Assembly (NCBI GenBank): GCA_963821815.1
Contig: CAWGFG010000002.1
Location: forward strand, 1-64,000
Length of the DNA stretch: 64,000 nucleotides
Reading direction: 5' to 3'
From: JASGTU01 sp963821815
GTDB lineage: Bacteria; Chloroflexota; Anaerolineae; Caldilineales; Caldilineaceae
Translations under genes and position numbers: made by a program
Notes under the pieces: model-generated
The model's input: only the letters and a program-made list of their open reading frames with translations
Told to the model about the DNA's origin: nothing
Database searches by the model: none
Shown here: one piece after another, positions 21,100 through 28,290 of the stretch
How the letters are laid out: every line of letters begins with the position of its first letter
How positions within the stretch are numbered: position 1 is the first letter of the stretch

Positions 21100-22620
21100 A
21101 TGGCAGCGCCGGACACCAGCACTACCCAATCCAACTACGAAGATGACTGTATTGATGCAGCACTCGCCGATTTCGAACGACGATATCCGGCCTTTGCTGC
21201 AACCCATGCGATAGATGAGCTACGTGCCAAAGAGTATAGCCGCTTGGACCGTACGCATCAGGTCTACCTGGACTATACCGGCGGCGGTCTGCATGCCGAT
21301 TCGCAAACGCGAGCACATATGGAGCTGCTGACCGACCATGTGTACGGCAATCCGCACTCAAACAATCCGACTTCGTTGGCTGCCACTGAGCTGGTGGAGA
21401 GTGCCCGAGACTATGTCTTCGAGTACTTCAACGCATCGCCAGAGGAATACGTCGTCATCTTTACGCCGAATACCAGCGGCTCGCTGAAGCTAGTTGGCGA
21501 GGCATATCCTTTCGAGCCTGGCGACAACTATGTCCTAACCTACGATAATCACAACTCCGTGAACGGTATCCGGGAGTATGCCCGGGCGCACGGCGCAGCA
21601 GTGACCTACCTACCCGTTCGCGTATCCGATATGCGGCTGGATCCAGAGCAGGTACGAAAGCATCTCGACCAAGCCAATCCCACTGGCAACAACCTCTTCG
21701 CATTCCCCGCTCAGTCCAACTTCACAGGAGTGCAGCATTCATTGGAGTGGATTGAAGAGGCGAGTGGTCGTGGATGGGACGTTTTGGTGGATTGTGCTGC
21801 GTATGCGCCGACGAATCGACTTGATCTCAGCAAATGGAAACCGGATTTTGTGCCACTGTCTTTCTACAAGATGTTCGGTTATCCAACCGGTGTGGGCGCG
21901 CTGATTGCCAAGCGCGACAAGCTGCAGAAGATGCGCCGCCCTTGGTTTGCCGGCGGCACCATCAGCATCGTATCTGTGCAGGGCGAGGGCTGGCATTATT
22001 TAGTCGACGGGGAAGCCGGCTACGAAGACGGCACGGTCAATTACCTGTCGCTGCCGGCGATTGAAATCGGACTGCGACATCTCAGTGGCGTAGGCGTCGA
22101 CAATATCCACGAACGTGTTCTAGCGCTGACGGGCTGGCTACTCGACGAGATGGTTGCGCTGAAGCACAGTAACGGTGCACCCGTGATTCACATCTATGGG
22201 CCTGCGAACACCGACTCGCGCGGCGGCACGATCTCCTTCAACTTCATCGATCCGGACGGTGTGCCGGTGGATTTCCGCCATACTGAGCGAATGTCCTACG
22301 AGGACAACATCAGCTTGCGGACAGGCTGTTTCTGTAATCCAGGTGCAGGAGAAATCGCCCATAACATCAAAGCGGAGGAGATGGCGACGGTCTTCGACAA
22401 GGACAGGCCTGTCTCCTACATGGAATTTTACGAGCATCTGCAGAAGATCGGCGGCAAGTCGGCTAGTACCATTCGAGTGTCACCGGGCATTGTGACCAAC
22501 TTTGCGGATGTCTACAGCTTCATGCGCTTTGCCACGCGCTTCCGCGATCGTGGTGCGAGCGAGTATGGCGAAATCCAGCCGGCTGCCATGCACCACAGTA
22601 TTGTGCGCGAACAGTCGTAG
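21100..22620 (+). CDS. MOCOS-like class V aminotransferase (cysteine desulfurase/sulfurase fold)
   Basis: 506 residues from ATG 21100, chosen for the TAAGGAG about 9 bases upstream. This is a fold-type I PLP enzyme. YLDYTGGGLHADSQT and HVYGNPHSNNPTS open the domain, FTPNTSGSLKLVGE binds phosphate, VDCAAYAPTN carries the PLP aspartate, and SFYKMFGYPTG carries the Schiff-base lysine. The RTGCFCNPGA loop holds the persulfide-carrying cysteine, as in eukaryotic molybdenum cofactor sulfurase (MOCOS N-terminal domain). The C-terminal MOSC domain of MOCOS is absent. It probably moves sulfur from cysteine to an unknown acceptor. It is a single gene between metH and fhs, with no Moco genes nearby. Confidence 0.87.
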   Translation: MAAPDTSTTQSNYEDDCIDAALADFERRYPAFAATHAIDELRAKEYSRLDRTHQVYLDYTGGGLHADSQTRAHMELLTDHVYGNPHSNNPTSLAATELVESARDYVFEYFNASPEEYVVIFTPNTSGSLKLVGEAYPFEPGDNYVLTYDNHNSVNGIREYARAHGAAVTYLPVRVSDMRLDPEQVRKHLDQANPTGNNLFAFPAQSNFTGVQHSLEWIEEASGRGWDVLVDCAAYAPTNRLDLSKWKPDFVPLSFYKMFGYPTGVGALIAKRDKLQKMRRPWFAGGTISIVSVQGEGWHYLVDGEAGYEDGTVNYLSLPAIEIGLRHLSGVGVDNIHERVLALTGWLLDEMVALKHSNGAPVIHIYGPANTDSRGGTISFNFIDPDGVPVDFRHTERMSYEDNISLRTGCFCNPGAGEIAHNIKAEEMATVFDKDRPVSYMEFYEHLQKIGGKSASTIRVSPGIVTNFADVYSFMRFATRFRDRGASEYGEIQPAAMHHSIVREQS

Positions 22621-22624
22621 AAAA

Positions 22625-22955
22625 GCGGATGCACAGAGACCGCAGAGCCTGCACAGAGAACACGGAGAGAAACCAGAGAAACCTCAATTGAGGTTCATCT
22701 GTAGACGAATAGCGACGGGTTAGCAGATTATCTTTGTTGTCCTGCTGACTCGTCGCTATTGTACTCTCTAGCTTTTATGCGTCGTTTATGAGGTAAAGAG
22801 TCCTCATCGGCTACATTGCGTAGTCATGCAGACCCCAGTTGAGTAAAAATGAAGATAACCTCAGGCAAATGAGTTTTTTCTGCTGTTCTCTCTATGTCGT
22901 CTCAGGGCACTCTGTGTAAATTCTGTGACCTCTGTGGCCACTGTGATCCCCTGTT
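22625..22955. repeat. Intergenic block with inverted CACAGAG-type repeats and a long hairpin
   Basis: The left side (about 22629-22670) repeats GCACAGAGA / GCAGAG / CACGGAGAG. The right side (about 22905-22950) reads the complementary pattern (CTCTGTGTAA, TCTGTGACCTCTGTGG). They face each other across about 330 bases that contain CCTCAATTGAGG (22682-22693) and a 19-bp hairpin. No coding sequence is inside. This type of degenerate CACAGAG repeat is common in intergenic DNA of some environmental bacteria; whether it is a mobile unit is unproven. Confidence 0.5.
22708..22760 (+). terminator. 19-bp stem-loop downstream of the aminotransferase gene
   Basis: AATAGCGACGGGTTAGCAG (22708-22726) pairs with CTGCTGACTCGTCGCTATT (22742-22760) around a 15-base loop. 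The two differences become G-U wobbles in plus-strand RNA but mismatches in minus-strand RNA. This favours action on the plus-strand transcript. The T-run downstream is weak (GTACTCTCTAGCTTTT), so rho-independent termination is plausible but not certain. Confidence 0.5.
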
Positions 22956-22970
22956 CATCAATCTCGAAGA

Positions 22971-24683
22971 TTAGAATAACCCTACCACTTGACCCGTTTC
23001 CAGGTCGATGTCCACGTCCTCCGCCGCAGGATGGCTTGGCAGCCCTGGCATCGTGCGCATCTGTCCGACCAGCGGGTAGATGAAGCCGGCGCCTACACTG
23101 GCGCGTACCTCGCGAATCGGGATTGTGAAGCCGCTCGGAGCGCCCTTGATCTTGGGATCCGCGGTGAGACTAAGGTGCGTCTTGGCCATGCAGATGGGCA
23201 GGTTGCCGAAGCCATTCTTCTCATATGACCTGATCTGCCGTGCAGCAACCGGTTCATAAACAACCTCACCCGCCCCGTAGATTTCCTTGGCGATGGTCTC
23301 AATTTTGGCGCGGATGGGCTGATCCAGTTCATAGAGGAAGTGGAAGTCTGACGGTTCCTCGGCAGCCTCCACGACCATACGCGCCAGGTCGGTTGCTCCG
23401 GCGCCGCCGTCCATCCAGTGCGTCGATTCGGCACAGCGCACGCCTGCTTCCTTGGCGATCTGGAAGACTGCTTCAACTTCACTGTCGTGGTCGGTGGGGA
23501 ATCGATTGACGCACACAACGGGGCTGACGCCGTGTTTTTTCACATTCTCGATGTGCTTGCGCAGGTTAGCGCCCCCCTCCAGCACGTCATCGGGATTCTC
23601 CACCAGCATCTCATCAGGCAGATCTCTCCCAGGAATGACCTTGAAGCGACCGGTATGCAGCTTCAAGGCACGAATGGTCGCCACAATGACGACGGCATCC
23701 GGCTCTAGACCGCTGTAGCGGCACTTGATGTTAAAGAACTTCTCCGCGCCAATGCCTGCGCCGAAACCGGCCTCTGTGAGAAGATAGTCGCCGGTCTTAA
23801 TACCGATTTGGTCGGCCAGAATGGAGCTGTTGCCGTGGGCAATGTTTGCGAAGGGACCGGCATGCACCAGCGCTGGCGTGTTCTCCAGCGTCTGGAAAAG
23901 GTTCGGCTTGATGGCTTCCTTCATGAGCACGGTCATAGCGCCGGCGGCTTTCAGATCTTCCGCCGTCACCGGCTCTTTGCTGCTGTTCTGGCCGATGACG
24001 ATGCGACCGAAGCGCTGGCGCATATCGGCTAGGCTGGTGGTTAGCGCCAGAATCGCCATCACTTCGCTTGCGACGCTGATGTCGAAACCCGTCTGCCGCG
24101 GACGACCGTCTGTCTTACTGCCCAAGCCGGCAACGATATTACGCAGTTCACGGTCGTTCACGTCGAGCACGCGCCGCCAGGTAATGCTATAGGGGTCGAT
24201 ATCCAGCGGGTTCTTTTGATAGATGTGATTGTCGATCATAGCGGCAAGCAGATTGTTGGCTGCGGTGACGGCGTGGATATCGCCCGTCATATGGAGGTTA
24301 AACTCTTCCATGGGCACAACTTGACTGTAGCCGCCGCCGGCTGCGCCCCCCTTGATGCCAAAGGTGGGGCCTTGCGACGGTTGGCGAATGGCGATGGTGG
24401 CGCGCTTGCCGATGTGGTGCAAACCCTGACCTAGCCCAACTGTTGTGGTCGACTTGCCTTCACCCAGCGGCGTTGGTGTAATCGCTGTGACTAAAATGTA
24501 CTTAGCGTTGGGCCGATCCTTCAGTTTGTCGATGACTTCGAGCTTCACCTTGGCGATGTTGTTGCCGTAGAACTCGATATCTTCACGAGCAAGCCCCATC
24601 TTCTCTGCGATTTGCTCAATGGGCTCCAGCTTGGCTGCCTGTGCAATCTCGATGTCGCTGGGTACAGGTTTCGATGGTGACAT
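22971..24683 (-). CDS. fhs: Formate--tetrahydrofolate ligase
   Basis: 570 residues, the usual length. The P-loop TPLGEGKSTTTVGLGQGL lies near residue 70. Then come the family motifs RQPSQGPTFGIKGGAAGGGYSQV, EEFNLHMTGDIHA and HAGPFANIAHGNSS, and the C-terminal GFTIPIREVRASVGAGFIYPLVG. It makes 10-formyl-THF from formate, THF and ATP, and can run in reverse to gain ATP. It is last in the minus-strand operon after metV, the methyltransferase and metF, about 120 bases behind metF. No folD (methylene-THF dehydrogenase/cyclohydrolase) is in the window, so the middle step must be encoded elsewhere. Confidence 0.97.
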   Translation of the reverse strand: MSPSKPVPSDIEIAQAAKLEPIEQIAEKMGLAREDIEFYGNNIAKVKLEVIDKLKDRPNAKYILVTAITPTPLGEGKSTTTVGLGQGLHHIGKRATIAIRQPSQGPTFGIKGGAAGGGYSQVVPMEEFNLHMTGDIHAVTAANNLLAAMIDNHIYQKNPLDIDPYSITWRRVLDVNDRELRNIVAGLGSKTDGRPRQTGFDISVASEVMAILALTTSLADMRQRFGRIVIGQNSSKEPVTAEDLKAAGAMTVLMKEAIKPNLFQTLENTPALVHAGPFANIAHGNSSILADQIGIKTGDYLLTEAGFGAGIGAEKFFNIKCRYSGLEPDAVVIVATIRALKLHTGRFKVIPGRDLPDEMLVENPDDVLEGGANLRKHIENVKKHGVSPVVCVNRFPTDHDSEVEAVFQIAKEAGVRCAESTHWMDGGAGATDLARMVVEAAEEPSDFHFLYELDQPIRAKIETIAKEIYGAGEVVYEPVAARQIRSYEKNGFGNLPICMAKTHLSLTADPKIKGAPSGFTIPIREVRASVGAGFIYPLVGQMRTMPGLPSHPAAEDVDIDLETGQVVGLF

Positions 24684-24803
24684 ACTTCTTCTCCTAAGAA
24701 CTGAATGATGCTCGGCGCTAATGACTGGACGGCGCCACAGGTTCGCTGGAAAATGAATGCAGACTGCAGACTGTCTCCATCCATTCGACGAATGCGCTGG
24801 CGT

Positions 24804-25850
24804 CTACGTTTCGGAACCGAATCCGGGCTCCGAAGTTGGTTCTACGACCGCATACTGCGCGATCGGCTGGCGCGGGAACAGACCGACGCGCTCTACGATC
24901 TCGCTGACTGTCTCTTCCTGGCGATAGGCCATGATGTGCACGCCGTGCACGCCTTCGATCTTCCGCATCTCTTCGATGATCTCAATGCAGATGCGCTTGC
25001 CTTCCTCTTCCTGCTTCTTCTTCGGTGTCTTCTCCAGACGTTCCATGACGCTGTCCGGGATGTGCACGCCGGGTACATTGTTGCGAATGAAGCTGGCGGC
25101 ACGAAACGAGCGCAGCGGACCAACACCGGCCAAAATGAAGCTCTTCTCGTGCAACCCCATGTCGCGGACTTGCGACATGAACGCCTGCATGCGCGGCACG
25201 TCGAAACAATACTGCGTCTGGAAAAAGTCCGCGCCCGCTTGAATTTTCTTGGCCATGCGCTGCGGACGCCAGTCATATGGCTGCACGAACGGATTCACTG
25301 CCGCGCCTAGAAAGAGCTGAGGCTTCGTACTGATTTTGCGACCGCTCAGAAAGACGCCCATGTCGCGAATGATGCGTGCGGTACGCAGCAGTTGGATGGA
25401 GTCCAGGTCGAAGACGCGCTTGGCCTGCGGTTGATCGCCGGCGCTTACATCGTCCCCAGTCAGGCAGAGCACGTTGTGCACGCCCAATGCAGCGGCGCCC
25501 AGAATGTCGCCCTGGATGGCGATGCGGTTGCGGTCGCGGCAGCCGATCTGCAGCACCGGTTCATAACCCGCACGCGTCAGCAGTGCACAGCAGCCCAAGC
25601 TGCTCATGTGGCAGTTGGCGCCAGAACCATCGGTCGCGTTAATAGCGTCGCAAACCTGAGACAGTACCAGCGCATTGCGATAAACATCTTCCGGATCCGC
25701 ACTGTCAGGCGCATTTAGTTCGGCTGTGACTGCGAATCGCCCGGAACGCAACACTTGCTCTAGGCGGCCTTCCGTACGCTTGGGGCGCGGCTGCGCCTGG
25801 CTAAGAATGTGAGGCGGACAGGATGGTCGAACTGGCTGTGGTTCTGTCAT
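24804..25850 (-). CDS. metF: Methylenetetrahydrofolate reductase (MetF family)
   Basis: 348 residues from ATG 25850; a TTG at 25895 would add 15. The core starts at RSGRFAVTAELNAPDSADPEDVY (the family's first strand and catalytic Glu). It continues with NATDGSGANCHMSS, LTGDD near the flavin, and GADFFQTQYCFDVPRMQAFM, ending with IMAYRQEETVSEIVERVGL. It reduces methylene-THF to methyl-THF or the reverse. With the separate zinc-type MetV protein two genes upstream it resembles the MetF-MetV reductases of acetogens and some Chloroflexota, which take electrons from ferredoxin or another partner instead of NAD(P)H. No rnfC2-like gene is present. Confidence 0.9.
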   Translation of the reverse strand: MTEPQPVRPSCPPHILSQAQPRPKRTEGRLEQVLRSGRFAVTAELNAPDSADPEDVYRNALVLSQVCDAINATDGSGANCHMSSLGCCALLTRAGYEPVLQIGCRDRNRIAIQGDILGAAALGVHNVLCLTGDDVSAGDQPQAKRVFDLDSIQLLRTARIIRDMGVFLSGRKISTKPQLFLGAAVNPFVQPYDWRPQRMAKKIQAGADFFQTQYCFDVPRMQAFMSQVRDMGLHEKSFILAGVGPLRSFRAASFIRNNVPGVHIPDSVMERLEKTPKKKQEEEGKRICIEIIEEMRKIEGVHGVHIMAYRQEETVSEIVERVGLFPRQPIAQYAVVEPTSEPGFGSET

Positions 25851-25916
25851 GACTTCGGTTGGGTCCGTTGAGGCAGCGCTGCGTGTTGACGACAATGAAC
25901 GTAGCGGTATCTCCAG

Positions 25917-26786
25917 TTACTTGTTTTCTTTGGCAAAGGCGCGCATAACCGTCACATAGTTCATGCAGTATTCGTCGTGTCCCATGAGCACGTCCGCCGC
26001 GTAGATCGTGTGGCGGATCGTATTCTCCAATGGATTCGTGATGGCGCTGGTCATACCGGCAGCGATGGCCATGGCGATGAACGCGCTGTTGACCGCATGC
26101 CGGTTGGGCAGCCCGAAGCTGATGTTACTTGCGCCGCAAACCGTGTTACAGCCCAGTTCCTCGTGCACCATCTTCGTGATATTGAACACGTCCTGGCCTG
26201 CCGAATTGACGGAGCTAACGGGCATAGCTAACGGGTCAACGAGTACATCCTCCGGCTTGATGCCATAGGTGGCTGCGCGGTCGACTATCTTCTTGGCAAT
26301 GCCGAAGCGCTCATCCGCTTCGAACAAAATTCCTCGTTCGTCGCTGGTGATGGCGATGACGGGCAGACCGTACTCGGCGACCACCGGCAGGATGCTCTCC
26401 ATGCGTTCCTCTTCACCGGTGACGCTGTTGACCAGGGGGCGACCCTTGGCGGCTTTGATGCCGGCGATCAGTGCCGACACAACGCTGCTGTCAATGGCCA
26501 GTGGCAGATCGGTGACCGATTGAACCAACTTGACTGCACGCACCATCATCTCAGGCTCTGTGGTTTGGGGATCGGTGCTGGGCACGCCCACGTTCACGTC
26601 CAGGATGTGCGCGCCGGCCGCGGCCTGCGCCTTCGCATCCCGCTCGACGCGTTCAAAGTTGCCCTCTTGCATCTCCGCGGCCAACAGCTTGCGTCCTGTC
26701 GGGTTGATGCGTTCGCCGATAATGACAAACGGCTTGTCCCTGCCGATCTCGACCGTTCTGGTCTCTGACTTGACGATTGTGTTCAT
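25917..26786 (-). CDS. Methyltetrahydrofolate:corrinoid protein methyltransferase (AcsE/MtgA type)
   Basis: 289 residues; ATG 26786. This is a pterin-binding TIM barrel: FVIIGERINPTGRK at the start, GAHILDVNVGVPSTD, LPLAIDSSVVSAL, PLVNSVTGEEERM, ITSDERGI and CNTVCGASNISFGLP. These are the residues that hold methyl-THF in AcsE and the MetH pterin domain. It moves a methyl group between THF and a corrinoid protein. In demethylation pathways it runs towards methyl-THF; in the acetyl-CoA pathway it runs the other way. No small corrinoid protein or substrate-specific methyltransferase lies in the window, so the partner is elsewhere. It is 22 bases upstream of the longer metF start and 67 from the ATG used here. 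Confidence 0.9.
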   Translation of the reverse strand: MNTIVKSETRTVEIGRDKPFVIIGERINPTGRKLLAAEMQEGNFERVERDAKAQAAAGAHILDVNVGVPSTDPQTTEPEMMVRAVKLVQSVTDLPLAIDSSVVSALIAGIKAAKGRPLVNSVTGEEERMESILPVVAEYGLPVIAITSDERGILFEADERFGIAKKIVDRAATYGIKPEDVLVDPLAMPVSSVNSAGQDVFNITKMVHEELGCNTVCGASNISFGLPNRHAVNSAFIAMAIAAGMTSAITNPLENTIRHTIYAADVLMGHDEYCMNYVTVMRAFAKENK

Positions 26787-26936
26787 AAATCACCTGGTCT
26801 TGGCGTTGTGTTGCTGTAGTGTTTCTTGATTTCGCCGCCATACCGACGTCACGATGTGTCTGGAATTCGCGTATCGGAAGGGACCTATCCGAGCCAGAAT
26901 AGATCTGGCCCAGCATGTATATCAATCCATTTTGGC

Positions 26937-27500
26937 TTACGCAGCTTTCTGAGCCGATCGCTGCTGCACAGCCGTCTGCTCGCCTTCGATTTCGGCAACG
27001 GCTATCCATCCCGGCGGGTAATCGTAATCCCTGCCTTCCATGTGGTTGGCCCAGGCGGAACTGTCTTTGCGCTGGCGGTCCACCGGCGGCATGACCCAAC
27101 AGAGCTCGTCACCGTATTTCGGCATCTTCTGTGCGCGCTCCCATGCCTGCACCCACACGCAGCGACGCTCCGGGAGTACTTCGCAGTGCCCGTTCTCACG
27201 CACGCCGCCGCACGGCCCGTTGCGAAGATTCTTGGGACAGTTCATAGAGCAGGTCATTCCAGTACTGTGGAGAATACACTGCCCGCACATTTGGCAGTTA
27301 TAGATATAGCCCTTGCTCAGCTTTTCTATGAAGATGAGAAATGACTCGGTAAACCCGGGACTGACCCGTTTCATCAGTGGATACACGATACCCAGCACGG
27401 CAACAGTAAAGTCATAGAACCACTCCATTCCTCTGGGGTGGTCCTTCATCCACTCGCTGCCTGGGCGCCGGCGAGCTTCCTGCATATAGATTCTACTCAT
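26937..27500 (-). CDS. metV: MetV-like zinc/cysteine-rich MTHFR C-terminal protein
   Basis: 187 residues. The hallmark is a cysteine cluster in the middle: CQMCGQC, then STGMTCSMNCPKNLRNGPCGGV, then HCEVLPERRCVW. This matches the 'MTHFR C-terminal' domain (PF12225-type) that forms MetV, the Fe-S/zinc partner of MetF. A hydrophobic stretch sits at about residues 28-45. The family has one or two helices there, so membrane contact is possible. First gene of the minus-strand operon metV - methyltransferase - metF - fhs. The C-terminal tail is Gln/Ala-rich and not conserved. Confidence 0.88.
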   Translation of the reverse strand: MSRIYMQEARRRPGSEWMKDHPRGMEWFYDFTVAVLGIVYPLMKRVSPGFTESFLIFIEKLSKGYIYNCQMCGQCILHSTGMTCSMNCPKNLRNGPCGGVRENGHCEVLPERRCVWVQAWERAQKMPKYGDELCWVMPPVDRQRKDSSAWANHMEGRDYDYPPGWIAVAEIEGEQTAVQQRSAQKAA

Positions 27501-27528
27501 AGTTGCATCCTAATATTGAGACAATCCA

Positions 27529-27554
27529 GGTTGCAATCGACATGTGATGCAACC
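27529..27554 (-). promoter_or_regulatory. Stem-loop in the leader of the metV operon
   Basis: GGTTGCA and TGCAACC (7 bp, perfect) are separated by 12 bases, 29 bases upstream of the metV start. A third TTGCA copy lies at 27502-27506. It could be an operator for a dimeric regulator or an RNA hairpin. No regulator can be named. Confidence 0.35.
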
Positions 27555-27746
27555 TCCACAGCGGTCGGCTTCACTATCCGGATGGGAGAATTGGCAAAAC
27601 TTGAGGAATTGCCGCGATGCTTATCAAGGTTGTTCGCTTAGTACGGTCAACATAAGGCTTAGCGGTAATCCGCAATCGCTGAATAGCGCCGCACAGTGTT
27701 TCTGCACTATATCAAATGTCATGCGGATGTCAACGTTTTCAGGGCT

Positions 27747-28265
27747 TCAGATCGGACTGTGGTCGAGAAAATTGGAGTCCTTTGGCAAAAGCGGTTTTGT
27801 GTAGAGCGACGTGGAACGACGAAAACCCATTTGCTCATAGTAGAGGCGCGCCGGGTTATCCTCCAGGACATGTAGTTGAACTTCGACGCACTTCATCTTG
27901 CGTCCCCAATATAGCGCGGCGTTGTACAGCGCCTTGCCTATGCCGTGCCCGCGCAATTCCGGTATCGCATAAATCGTGTGAATGTGCATGGACTGCTTGG
28001 GCTGCATGAATGCCGGCTGCTCCACGATCTTCATCTCAATGATGCCGGCGCGTCGGTCCGAATCGGTCTCCTCTGCCAACATAAATGTGTGGTACGAGTT
28101 TTCGAAACCCATGACCGCACGTTTTTGGAGTACGGCCCATGCCTCTGTTCGTTCGTGCACAGGTTCACCACCAAACTGCGCCAGTTCGACCAACATATCA
28201 AACAAGCACTGTGCAATGAAGTCAACGTCGGATTCCAGTGCAGGTCTTATAACGATTTGTTCCAT
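27747..28265 (-). CDS. GNAT-family N-acetyltransferase
   Basis: 172 residues from ATG 28265 (MEQIVIRPALESD, with GGGAAAT upstream); a longer frame start would overlap the neighbouring gene. The acetyl-CoA loop reads IYAIPELRGHGIGKALYNAA, a clear Q/RxxGxG/A motif near residue 105. It is followed by the helix with EVQLHVLEDNPARLYYEQMGF, where the catalytic-type tyrosine sits. The substrate is unknown. It follows the ADP-ribosylglycohydrolase gene by 25 bases on the same strand and may share its transcript. Confidence 0.88.
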   Translation of the reverse strand: MEQIVIRPALESDVDFIAQCLFDMLVELAQFGGEPVHERTEAWAVLQKRAVMGFENSYHTFMLAEETDSDRRAGIIEMKIVEQPAFMQPKQSMHIHTIYAIPELRGHGIGKALYNAALYWGRKMKCVEVQLHVLEDNPARLYYEQMGFRRSTSLYTKPLLPKDSNFLDHSPI

Positions 28266-28290
28266 GTTGCGATTTCCCGCAGTACCAAAA

